From NCBI RefSeq assembly GCF_020080835.1, contig NC_058166.1:4712001-4776000 (forward strand): DNA of 64,000 bases, in the 5' to 3' direction. Below the pieces are notes generated by a model. The model made no database searches. It worked only from the letters and a program-made list of their open reading frames with translations, and was not told the DNA's origin. The translations under genes and the position numbers were made by a program. This document shows, in pieces, positions 1 to 11,600 of the stretch (position 1 is its first letter; each line of letters starts with the position of its first letter). Origin of the DNA: Cotesia glomerata. Taxonomy: Eukaryota > Arthropoda > Insecta > Hymenoptera > Braconidae.

Positions 1-285
1 AGCAAAAAAAAAAATCCAGCGTGTTTTTTTACCTTTTGTAAGGTTTATAAGGACCTAACTAGCTTCAGTTAATAACCATAGGGCTGATAGCGCTTTATCG
101 CCATTTTATTTAGTGTCAAAGCACCGCTTGTGCTGGAAACATGTGTCTGGGCCACTTCAAAACTCAGTCCCCTGACAACTATTTTTATTTATAATTTATT
201 TATAAAATTGGATCGATAAGTCTTATTATTATTCTAATTAAGAGCGGTTTATAGTTGATTTTCAAACGTGTTTTTCTCATGTATG

Positions 286-372
286 TGATAAAATTTCGAA
301 AAAAAACGCTTCGCTCTTCGATAGATAATTAAATTATCTATCGAAGAGCGAAGCGCTTTTTTGGAAAATTTT
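286..372. repeat. Hairpin with ~24-bp perfect arms
   Basis: CGCTTCGCTCTTCGATAGAT and the next bases pair perfectly with 331-357; outer A/T and GAAAATTTTC-type flanks extend the pairing. Resembles the centre of the 241-bp TTAA element at 48943-49183. Confidence 0.8.
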
Positions 373-2276
373 CATTTATTTATGCCTAAAATGCGTTTTA
401 AGATTCCATTTGTTGTACAAGTATGACAGAGATACTTTCGTTTGTCCAATAGAGGGCGAGAGAGAGAAAAAATGTAAACCCTTCTTAATGTAAACATTTA
501 TTGAGAACTTGAAAAGTTGAATGCATTGAAATAGTTTGCTTGATTTTTCTCAATTTGATAAAAAAAACAGTCCCCTGTGATGTTATATGGCAAAAGATAC
601 ACAAATATCGAAAAAGCAAAAATTAAATCGGATGTTTATTTATTATGATTAAGCTGATAGTTTTGTAGCCCTTGTTAATTTTTTTTCTAATAAAATCAAA
701 AATAATTTGGTCGGACAATTTTGTACAGATTTAAGACGTCCTTACAAAGAATCACCCATATATCAACGGAGTCGGACAGAAAAAATTGTATGGGTTGCGT
801 TTCCACGGGTACAGTCTTGCGTAGAAATTATGAATTACTTAGCTACAAGCTCATATACTTTTGCGGCGCGTATAATCTCTAATTTTTGACAATATTGTAC
901 CTTAGCAAATACCTTAAAAAAATAGATCAGGTATTTTTATTCAATTCTTCGGTTTCAATCCTCATAAATAAACACTAAATTATCTTTATAATATTAACAA
1001 ATAATTAATTAACAAATTCCATCCATTTTATATCAATTCTTTATTTTTCATACAAATTATAAACATGTTTTTTTTATTTATTTTTTTTTTTTTTTCAAAT
1101 ACTGTACATATACTGAATTTAATTATACTTTTAAATCTCTAATTTAATGATATATCTTTTATTTTATTTTATTCTCATTTACTCGTAAAATCGTCTACTT
1201 TGATCCTCATTTCGTTCTATTAATAATTATTAATAATATACAAGTGTTTTTCTTCACACAATGCTTTTTTTTATTTATTTATTTTTATTTTATGAACAAG
1301 CTCAATTATTTGATATGGCAGTTCCAGGATAGAAAAAAACAAATAGTTTTTTAAATTATTTGACAAAAAAAAAATTACTTATTATAACAATATTTTCTTC
1401 TTTTAATTAATTTAAATTATACGATCAATGCACCCTCACAAATACGATTACAAAATAACCATTTTTTTATTTTTAATCAAGTATATGTATATTTTATAAA
1501 TTTTATAAATTAGTCAGTAAATTATCAAATTTAATAGTAACTTAGTTTTATAAACAAATAATAAAAAAAAATTCATTATTTTAATGATAATTATGTAGAT
1601 GTGTGTGTCTATCTGTGTTTACCTCTCTCAAATTGAATTTATCACAATAAAAATTTTTGAATTTCTCTTAATGGCCTCTGGAACTTGATTAATAAGAATG
1701 ATCGTCATCTATTTACAATGTTTAATTATTTCTTCTTTAATTTTTTTTTTAACGAAATTCAGTAAACGATATATCGCCTGTATTTGAAATACAATTACGA
1801 GCTGCTATTTAAATTTTTATTTATTGATTTTTTATCTTAAACTACATCTGCCGATATCATTAATAATTTTATTTAAAATTTTGATATCATCAATATAGAA
1901 TGAGAGAGTACTATTTGCTATCTTCGCAGAAGACATAGATAAATATATATTTATTTTTTCATAATCTTTTCTTATGTAATTTACTTAATTAATTACTGTT
2001 AATAATAATCTTGTCGGTGCTCATTTTTTTTTAATTTATGTACTTCTTTTTATTTATTAGTATAATTATTATTATATTATAACTGTTATTATTAATTATT
2101 CCAACAAAAAAATTTTGACTTTAAATTTTACATCGGACCGATTTTTTCAATAATACTATTGAGAATTGTATTTATTTTTATACACTATTTATCTATCATC
2201 TCAATAGTATAATTGACTAATTAATTTATTAATCAATATTTTTTTAACTGATAATAATTAACAAATTAACAGCTTA

Positions 2277-2599
2277 CACGGAAAGAATAAGATTACACTA
2301 GATATCATCCCAGATCATACTCAGTGATATCTGTGGCGAAAAAAATTCCAGATAGTAGCTAGTATAATTCAGATTATACTCAGTATAATCTTGAATTATA
2401 CTCAGTATAATCTTGGATTATAACCAGTGATAACTCCGCCATTTTTTTTCTAGCACCTGCGCACTTAGCATTATCATATCTATTATGTACTTTAGATATT
2501 AAGACAGTCAAATGTTGTTTTAAATATTATCTGAAATTTTTTTTCACCACAGATATCACTGAGTATATCTATATATCTATATATCTTGTTCTTTCCGTG
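2277..2599. mobile_element. CACGGAAAGAA palindromic element, copy 1
   Basis: Ends CACGGAAAGAATAAG and CTTGTTCTTTCCGTG. Interior built from repeated, partly palindromic blocks such as CCAGATTATACTCAG. Other copies: 23261-23479, 32200-32360, 60115-60329, partials at 22914-23010 and 53567-53631. Confidence 0.78.
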
Positions 2600-4921
2600 T
2601 CGATATCAAAAAAATAAAACTAAGAAGTACAAAAGCTGCCAATGAATTTTTTACCATGCAAATTTAATCAATCAAATTAATTATTTTATTACACAAAATT
2701 AGTAAAATAATTTTTTTTATTTTACTCTTATTTTAGGTAATTAATTAATTAAAGAAAAAAAAAAAAAAAAAAACAGGAAATATTTCTGACTAAAGAGAGA
2801 TCAAAATAAATTGCCACTTATTTGTCCGTAAAACTTAGTTAGAATACGGTAATTATAATGAAATATATACTTAAAATATGTTTCAATTAATCGATTCTTT
2901 TTTTATCAAATTAATCAAATTGTTAAGCTAATTATAAATCAATATTTTTCACAAGAGATTCATGAAAAAATAATTTTATTAATTATATAATTTTAAAAAT
3001 TCAATTGCTTAATTGTGAATCGATTGTTTTAATAGTACTGAGTTGTGTATTTTAAGTACCAAACTTAAATAATTACATTACAGCTGGTAAAAATCTGTTG
3101 TAAGACATGTTTAATTGAAAAATTAGTTGATAGAATGTTTGTTTTTTTTTTTTTTAATGCTATGAGTAACCAGAGCAATTGTTATAAACTTTAATAACTA
3201 TTTGAATTGTTTAGTGTGTAATTACTGTAAATAATAAAAAGATAAAAACAAACAGTTACACTAAGTAAGAAATTCAGCCACGTTATAATAAACTATAGAA
3301 AAAAAATATTTATGAATCCTTACAGTACACAATACAATTATAAGAATTACAAACACATAGAGCCTATTTGCTACCTGAAGTTTGGGTGGGATCGCACAAA
3401 AAATTATTATTTTAATTAATAATTAAGAAATTACCAACCAAATTAATTGAACAACATATAAACATTAAACTGCGCGATTTTACAGCAACACTTTTTTTTT
3501 TCACTTTTTTTAAAGTACAAAAAATTAATTGTTCCATTCATTTTTATTTTGATAATTATTTACGTGGGATTTTTACGGCGCATTTATGATAAAAAAATGT
3601 AAAAGAAAAAAAAAATTTTGAGTTTTTTTGCCTTAGAAAGTTGGAAAAAATTTTGGCTCTCATTTTTTTGGATAAAATTTCTATTTTATCTTTTTTTTTT
3701 TTTTTTGAAGTACATAAAAAAAACAAACAATTAAAATAAAAAAAGTTGAAAATTTGTTATCAACTTTTTCTTTTTTAATTGTTCGTTTTTTTATGTATTT
3801 AAAAAAAAATATATCAATAAAATCAAATAGAAATTTTGTTCAATAAAATTAAAATTACTCACTTGTAAATATTTACCTTTATTTTTACAAAATTTTTTTA
3901 TTTTTTAAAAATACCTGAAGAATTAAAAAAAAAAATTTTTCCAAAATATCAAATAATTTTTTTTTTATAAATATACAAATTTTATTCGTAAAAAATTTTT
4001 GTTTAAATTTGAATAGAAAAATTAATTTTTAATAAATTTTTGTGCATTTTAAAAAATGATGAAATTTTACGTTTTTTAAAAAAAAAAACAATTAAAACTT
4101 ATTTTAAATATTTTATATGCTATGAAAAAATAGTGAATAAAAAATCTATGCTGCAAAATGACAGTTAAACTGTTTGATACAAAAAAAATTGATAATTGAA
4201 AAAATAATAATTAATGTATTGAAAAATTTAATGAATAGTATTTTAAATTACAAAATTTACGTTCTTAAAAGAATTTTTAGATTTCATTCATATCTTATCA
4301 ACTTTCATTTAATTTTTAAAATTATAATCACTTAGATAGCTTTATACAAGATAGATCATTTATAACAATGTTAATTGTAATCATTGCATTAATATTAATA
4401 TTTATTAACATATATACTCTTAGCCGCAAATATATGTATATTTCATTTTATTAATAAATGTATATGTATTATTGTAATAATTATTATTGTATGTCCAAAA
4501 TAGTTGAAGTAACTCTGATTAAAGTATAATACTAAACTGTATTAATCATTTATAAATAGTACTGGAGTCAACCCAAGATCACGTGTGCTAATTTTTATTA
4601 ATAATTCTATTAAATATTCTTCATAAATACTTTGCGGTATTTTAATTACTTTTTTTTTCTAATTATTGTCAATTCCAACATTTGCACTAAATTTTGATTG
4701 CCAAATGTCTCATTTTTTTTTCTTTTTTCATTTTTTCAAAACTAATTTACAGAACAAAAAAACGTACAAACAAGTTACAATTATAATTAATAGTACAATA
4801 ATTAATTTCACTTAAAATTTTATTTAAACAAGTGAAAATTGAATAAAAATACTCACTGGTAAATAAAGACCCGGGTTGATCCAGTAATCAGTGCATTCAA
4901 TTTTGAATATATAAATTTCTA

Positions 4922-4928
<7 letters not shown>

Positions 4929-4995
<67 letters not shown>
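4929..4995. repeat. (TA)n microsatellite
   Basis: About 33 uninterrupted TA units in the DNA downstream of sd. Confidence 0.95.
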
Positions 4996-4997
<2 letters not shown>

Positions 4998-5502
4998 TAA
5001 TATTAAAAAAAAATATTTGAAGTTAATTTATAAATATACCCTCGCGGATAAATGAGTAACGTAAATCATTTGAGATCACAGCTTACAAACGAATTCATAA
5101 GTATTGATTTACGTTATCACGATAAAGTAACAATATAAAACAAAAAAGTTAAAAGTTTTGATCCAAGTACACCATACCTGATGATACATTTAATACACAA
5201 GTATGTAATAATTACATACTAACAATGTGTATTGTAGTGGTACCAGTTTTTACTATTATAGTTGTAGTTGCAGATAATTAGTGAATAATATTTATATTAT
5301 TGTTCTTACTTTTTACTGATAGATATATAAATATATATCTTAGTGGTGATATATATGTATATATGTCGCGTAAATGTATGCGAATTAATAAACATTTACA
5401 AGCGTAAATGTGTGTATTTATAAATGAATGATTAAATGTAGTGGTGGTAGTGGTAGGCACTGATGGGGGTGGATGGCTGCATGGCGAGCAGATTTTATCA
5501 GA

Positions 5503-5616
5503 CTAATCTTTGACCAGTTTGTATATGTGATGCTGAGCACCATGTTCAGACGTCGACACTTCAAAGACATACGCTGTACACAATAACGTTTCTTGTGTAT
5601 CTCTATTTGTAACAAT
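5503..5616 (-). CDS. sd: scalloped terminal coding exon
   Basis: The 114-nt exon encodes IVTNRDTQETLLCTAYVFEV, then STSEHGAQHHIYKLVKD and a TAG stop at 5503-5505. This is the invariant end of TEAD proteins. The acceptor is AAATTCTAG. The 3' untranslated region must run into the AT-rich DNA below 5503; many minus-strand AATAAA-type signals are there and I could not choose one. Confidence 0.96.
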   Translation of the reverse strand: MVTNRDTQETLLCTAYVFEVSTSEHGAQHHIYKLVKD

Positions 5617-8600
5617 CTAGAATTTATTTTTTTTTATTAGTATTTTTATATAATATTTATTAATAGATATATTTGTTGAAGTAAAGCTATTTGGTTTGAC
5701 ACGTAATTAAATTATATTTTATTATTTATTGGATAATTGTCATCTGTGGCATTATTTGTGTTTTTAAAATATTAAAATAATTGAATTATTTATTTATTAA
5801 AAAAATAAATAAATAAAATAATTTAATTAATTTTTTTTCAGTTTTTATTAATTAAAGACGATACAAATAATCAAAAAAAAAAAACTATTAATTTTTTACT
5901 AAAAAGCTTTTCAATAAAACTAATTTTTTTTAAACTGATCGCGTTATTAATGCCAAAGAACGTATAAAGAAAATTTTTATTTTTTTATCAACTTGGGAAT
6001 GTAAAAAAGTAAAAATTAGGTTTAAAAATGCAAAAGAAATTTTTTTCAAGTCAAAAAAGCTTGAAAAAAATAGTTTCAGGACCTCAAAACATTAATATCT
6101 AGTGAAAAATTGATTTTTGGTAGACTGAAAACACTAATCCCAATTTTTTGATTTTTTTTAACGAAAAGTTAACAATTTTATTTCAATTTTTTTCAATCAA
6201 CTTCCACAAAATATGAAAAATTGAAAATTTTTTAAAATTGCCTGTATAATAAAAAATTTTTTAAAATTGTCATTTGTTTAAGATCTTAAACGTGACACAA
6301 ACCAAGACTCTTTTAAGACGCCAAAAAAAAAATTCCAAGAGCAAACAATTAATTTTTAGACATTTTTCAGACGATTTTGCCAGTTTCTTTAAAAAAATCT
6401 TAAAGAAAAATTTAGAGAATATTTCAATATGAGCTCACAGCGACGGCGCTCCAGCAAATTTTTATAGAGCGTCTTAAAAAAGTCTTGAAGTAATCTTAAA
6501 ATAGTCTTAAAAAAATCTAAAAAGCGAATTTTTCACCGCAACATTTTTGAGGGTTGTAGTCAACCAGTCAGATCGACAATATTTCGAATTATCAAAACTC
6601 CAGAAAATTAAAAATTCCGCTACATTCAAAGTTTATAAAATACATTAGCTTAAATAGAATACCAGCCGAAAAACAATTTTGTAAATTATAAAACACCGAG
6701 TTATCGAATATAGGTAAACATAAATCTTTTATTCCTCAAGAGTTAAAATTAATTTAATTTCAAAAAAAGTTCGTTCCGAAGTATATTCATCCGAATACTC
6801 ATCCATACGAATAATGATTTGGCCGAAAATTACTCATCCAAATAACTATATATTTACATTTCTCGGCTAAATGAGTGTTCTTCTGTTCATTCATTTTGAC
6901 GTAAAAATTTTCGTTGTTATGTTTTTTAATTTATTGAGACTTTGAGACTTTAAAAGATTCTATTAATATAGCTTTAGTTTTTTTTTTATTCAAGTTTACA
7001 TTTTTCGGAATTTTAAAATTTGTAAAATTAATTATTTTAAATTACATTTTATATTTACTTTCTAAGTTCTAGTAATTTATTAATTCGGAATTTTATCAGT
7101 CTGACTAGTTGTCTGCAATCCATTTTTGAGTATTCTCTTTTTAAATTGAATTTGAAATTGTTCAATAATTATTATGTCTTGGTTTGTGTCACGTTTAAGA
7201 TCTTAAACAAACGACAATTTTAAGACACTTTTAAGACGATTTTTTTTTTTACACGGGCGGAATGTGTTAATGTTTTTAGTCTAGCTTCAAAAAATCAATT
7301 TTTTATAAAATCAAGAAATTTTGGAGTCCTTAAAAGCTATTTTGTTCATTTCTTCATAAAAGCCCTCTTAGCTTACAAAATTTTTTTGCGTTTTTTTAAA
7401 CAGATTTTTATTTTTTTTATTCCTCAATTAATTGAAAAATAAAATTCTTTTCCTACACGCTCTTTTGGCATTAGTAATTTTTTGTCATTCTGTAATTTTG
7501 TAATTTTTCTAATAATTAAAAAAAAAATTAACTCTGAATATTAAAAAAAAAATTGTGAAAAGTAAAAATTTTATAATTAAAGGTTAAAATTAATTTGAAA
7601 AAATAACCATGAATAACAATCAGTGATTTTATTAAATTTAAATATACTACGATAAGAATTTTAATTCAATTATTTTTAAAAAATATTTTTCAATCAATAA
7701 TTAAGTGCTATCTATTTAAAATGTCGTCCTAGAATTTAAAATAGCAAAAATTATTTTGAACCAAATAGCTCAATCTTTCCCATAAAGCAAAAAATTTTAT
7801 AAAAAAAAATTACCTGAAGAATTGTGAAATTCTCAAGCACGCTGTTCATCATATATTTTTCTGGCAGATGCTTGAGTTTGTGAATAAAGTTTATCATGTA
7901 TTCACACATAGGCGAACGACTGATACGATAAACAAACCTTCCATTCTCAAACCTTGCATATTCAGTCTCCACCTTCTCTACCACTTGTTTTCCAAACGAA
8001 CATACCTTTGTCGAACATGTTATCGTCATGTTCTCGGTGCTTTCATATCTGTAATTAATCAAGTAAATTCCAAAATTAATCATATTAGTAATAAACAAAC
8101 AATTAAAGTTACACTAAGAGAAAAAATTTATCTTAAAAAAAAAATAATGTTATAAAAAATTAATCTGTTGAAAATTTTAAACAATTTTGTTTTTTAGCTG
8201 AAGAAATAAAAATTTTTTTCTCAGTAACTTTCTCATTGAAAAAAAAATGTTTACATTAAAAAAAACAATTTTGCAAATTTTAAACTAAAAACTTTTTTTA
8301 AAAAAATTACTGTGAGAAAAATTGTTATTTCTTCAGCTAAGATATAAAACTTTCAACAAATTAATTTTTCGTTATGACAATGTCAATTTTTTCTCTCACT
8401 GATGAAGACAAATTTAAATAAAACATACTGGCTTGTTACACCATAGAAAGCGCCAGCCTCGTCTTGGATATTTGTATTGAGATCCGCCCAAAATTTAACA
8501 AGGAAGAAAGCTGCTTGTGGTCCCTTATCATAGAGCTCTTTTAAACCTCCTTTCTTTTCTGGAAATTTGTCATAAATTTGCCTGACATCAACGGCTTCTA

Positions 8601-11600
8601 GAAGTGGATCCGTATAAGTCGCTGATCCTCCTATGTGGACGAACAAGTGTTTATGGTACTGAAAAAAAAAAAATATTAACGAATTTATAAAAAAAAATTA
8701 GAAAAACGGTAGACCCTGAAGGCCATCCGTGCAACTTTTCCCGCTAATTTCATACCTAGGTGCTTAAAATTGCACCAATGATGTTTTTGAGCTTCCTGAG
8801 CTCAAAAATACAATTTATGTGTTATTTTGAGCTCTCTGAGCTTAAAGGGATAGCTTTTCTATGCTTTTTAGCTCAAAAGTGTGATAGAAGTTTGATAAAA
8901 CACAATTTTTCAAATTTTCAAACTGCAGTAACTTTTGAATAAATGAATTAATTTTTACGCGGTTGGCAGCATTCGACGCAATTTTTCAAGCCCCATGAAG
9001 ATTATGTAAGTTTAGTTTGATCGAACCAGGATTTTCGGAGTAATTCTGAAAAAAAACTTTTTTCGGTTTTCTTTCGTCAACGATAACTCACGAACGAATG
9101 AACCGATTTTGACCGGACCGGTGGCGATCGACATGGTTTTTTGATGATAAGAGCTGATTAGTTTTGAGAATCGATCGGTAGAGCTGTTTAAAAGTTATTC
9201 TAAAAAATGTCGGAGTTATGTTGAAAAAGTTATGTTTTATTTTTATGTAAAATGAAAACTTGAACTTACAATGTCTTGATCTCGATGTTGATCCATATAT
9301 GCTGAAAACTCGACAAGTCTCAGCTTATGTGTGGCAATCGAACGTCCTTCCCAGGGTGGAGGTGGTTGTGCCTGTACCATGTCACCGCTAGATACCGCAG
9401 TCGCTGGTTTTCCCGTGTAAGCTGGCTGTGAAAATGGCTTGACATCTTGCGATGTTCCGGGTTGCAATCCAGGTTGCCAGAAGTTCTGAAAACAGTAATT
9501 TATTATTCAACGAGTCAAGTATATTTTTTATTAGTAAGTTAAAACACATATACTAGTCTATGTAAGTATAAAAAATTTTTAAAATATCACAAACAGAAGA
9601 ATAGCATTTTTTATTTTTTATTTTGGTATAAGATAATTAAAACAAAGAACAATACACAACAAGTGCCCCCTAAAGGCGAGCAACAGCGCGGGGTATTATT
9701 TTAGATTAGGAATTTATATTGTAAAAGTTAGTGTAGGTCAGAAATAAATAAATATGAAGCAACAGAATTACTTGCGTTATTCAGTTTTAAGGGATCATTG
9801 TACAAAACATGAAAATAAAGTTAGCCGATATTTCAAAACTTTTAGAAATTTTTTATTGAAAAAATTTCAATTAAAGAATTAAAAAAAAAATTTTCACATA
9901 AAAAACTTGAAAAACTATAAATGTAATTTTTTAGAAATATTTTTTTAGTTGTAATTTAATTAATAAAAAAAAAATCCAAATTTTTTAGACGTCTGCTAAC
10001 TTCAGTGTCATGTACAAAATTTTATTAAGGTAAAAGTCCATATTATTGATAGAGCCCTACTAATGACACCCTATTTAATTTTATTCTTTTATTATTAAAT
10101 CTGTTAAGGTAGTACCTCCGCGAAAAGCATATTCAAAGAAACTTATGGAATTTTTTTTTATCGAAAGATAAATATATTAATAATTCACCACCAAAATTTC
10201 AGATCAATTCACCGCACCGTTTTTGAGTAGTTAATTTTCGAAATTGCATCTTTTACACGTAGAGGTATAGAGAGATGATAAAGTTAGTATGAAATCTTTC
10301 GTACCACTCGAGTGATATAAATAGATTTCGTACTAACTTTACCATTTCTCTATACCTCTACGTGTAAAAGATCCAATTTCGAAAATTAATTACTCAAAAA
10401 CGATGCGGTGAATTGATCAGAAATTTTGGTGATGAATTATTAATATATTTATCTATACTAATATTATAAAGAGGAAAGATTTGATTGTTTGTTTGTTTGT
10501 TTGCATTGAATAGGCTCCGAAACTACTGAACCGATTTGAAAAATTCTTTCACTGTTGGAAAGCTACACTATCCCCGGGTGACATAGGCTGTGTTATATTT
10601 TCAAATTTTTGCTAAATACCCGTGCGAAACCGGATTGAACTGCTAGTCTTTCGATAAAAAAAATCCCATAAGTTTCTTGAAATATGCTTTTCGTGGAGGT
10701 ACTACCTTAATAATCACAATTGTTGATGTTTCATCACAATTTTACATGATTTTAAAATTACAAAATAGTAAAATTTAATTCCAAGGTATAAACTATTTAC
10801 CGCAAAAAAATGTCATTTTTTCAAGCAGGACAAAACTGCTTATACATTTGTAATTTCTATACAATATCGTTAAGAAAGACCTTATTTTCAAATCCAGATT
10901 TCTCAATGTTTTTTTTTTATGTAATGGCATTGCTTAAAATTATTTTAGATTATTTATAGTCTCAATAATCATATAATCATTTATTTATACTTTATCTAGT
11001 TAAAATTAATTTTAAAATAGCGGATGTCAATGATGGGGACACAAAAATTAACTTGCGTCAACTAACGACACAGGCCATAATGTAAGGTAACCAAACCCCC
11101 TCAACAAACATATCAATGTATTAATGTTTACATACTGTCATGAGATTTTATAAGAATCAAAGTATTTAAGACTAGAAAAAATTGCTAAAAAAAAACCTGG
11201 TAAAAAATATAGAGAAGCTAGGTCTTAAACGAATTTTAAAATAATAAAAATTATTGATAATTTTGCATTAGTTAGTAAAAATGATTATTGTTAATATAAA
11301 TTTAATAGTAATAAAAGACCTGTCATTAATAGGGTGAATAGTAGGTCAATAATCGGCTCTTTGAATTTTTTGCGCTGTCAATAATACATACATTCGACCT
11401 GTTGGTTTTAAGTTGATATAATAATTATTAAATTTATTGCAATTAAAGTTAATTAATTTAATTATATAAGTAAAAACAGTGATTAAGATATCCTATAAAA
11501 GAAAAAGTTGACAATATTGATTTGAAACACGATAAAAAAATTCAAATATTCATAATCACTCTTATAGTGTCAATAATCGGGGCTTTTACCTTATATAATA

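Larger units (their letters stand above)
1..5500. other. AT-rich noncoding region 3' of sd
   Basis: Apart from the hairpin at 286-372, the element at 2277-2599 and the TA array, this is low-complexity A/T-rich DNA with many homopolymers. The part nearest 5503 must include the sd 3' untranslated region. A T-rich inverted repeat lies at about 3685-3815 (arms near TACATAAAAAAAACAAACAA). Short open frames here look random. Confidence 0.6.
10028..11591. mobile_element. TA-flanked AGGTAAAAG family element, copy A (with nested insertions)
   Basis: Ends are AGGTAAAAG and CTTTTACCT, flanked by TA, as for Tc1/mariner-like nonautonomous elements. Without the insertion at 10108-10706 its length is about 960 bp, like the other copies (16726-17668, 24439-25943, 48799-49997). 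Internal landmarks shared by all include ATGTCAATGATGGGGACAC. No transposase frame is visible. Confidence 0.82.

Noticed and set aside
5418..5615. Open frame of 65 residues on the minus strand
   Set aside because: Shadow of the terminal sd exon in another frame.
7868..8155. Plus-strand open frame of 95 residues
   Set aside because: Antisense to the conserved sd exon 7814-8048.
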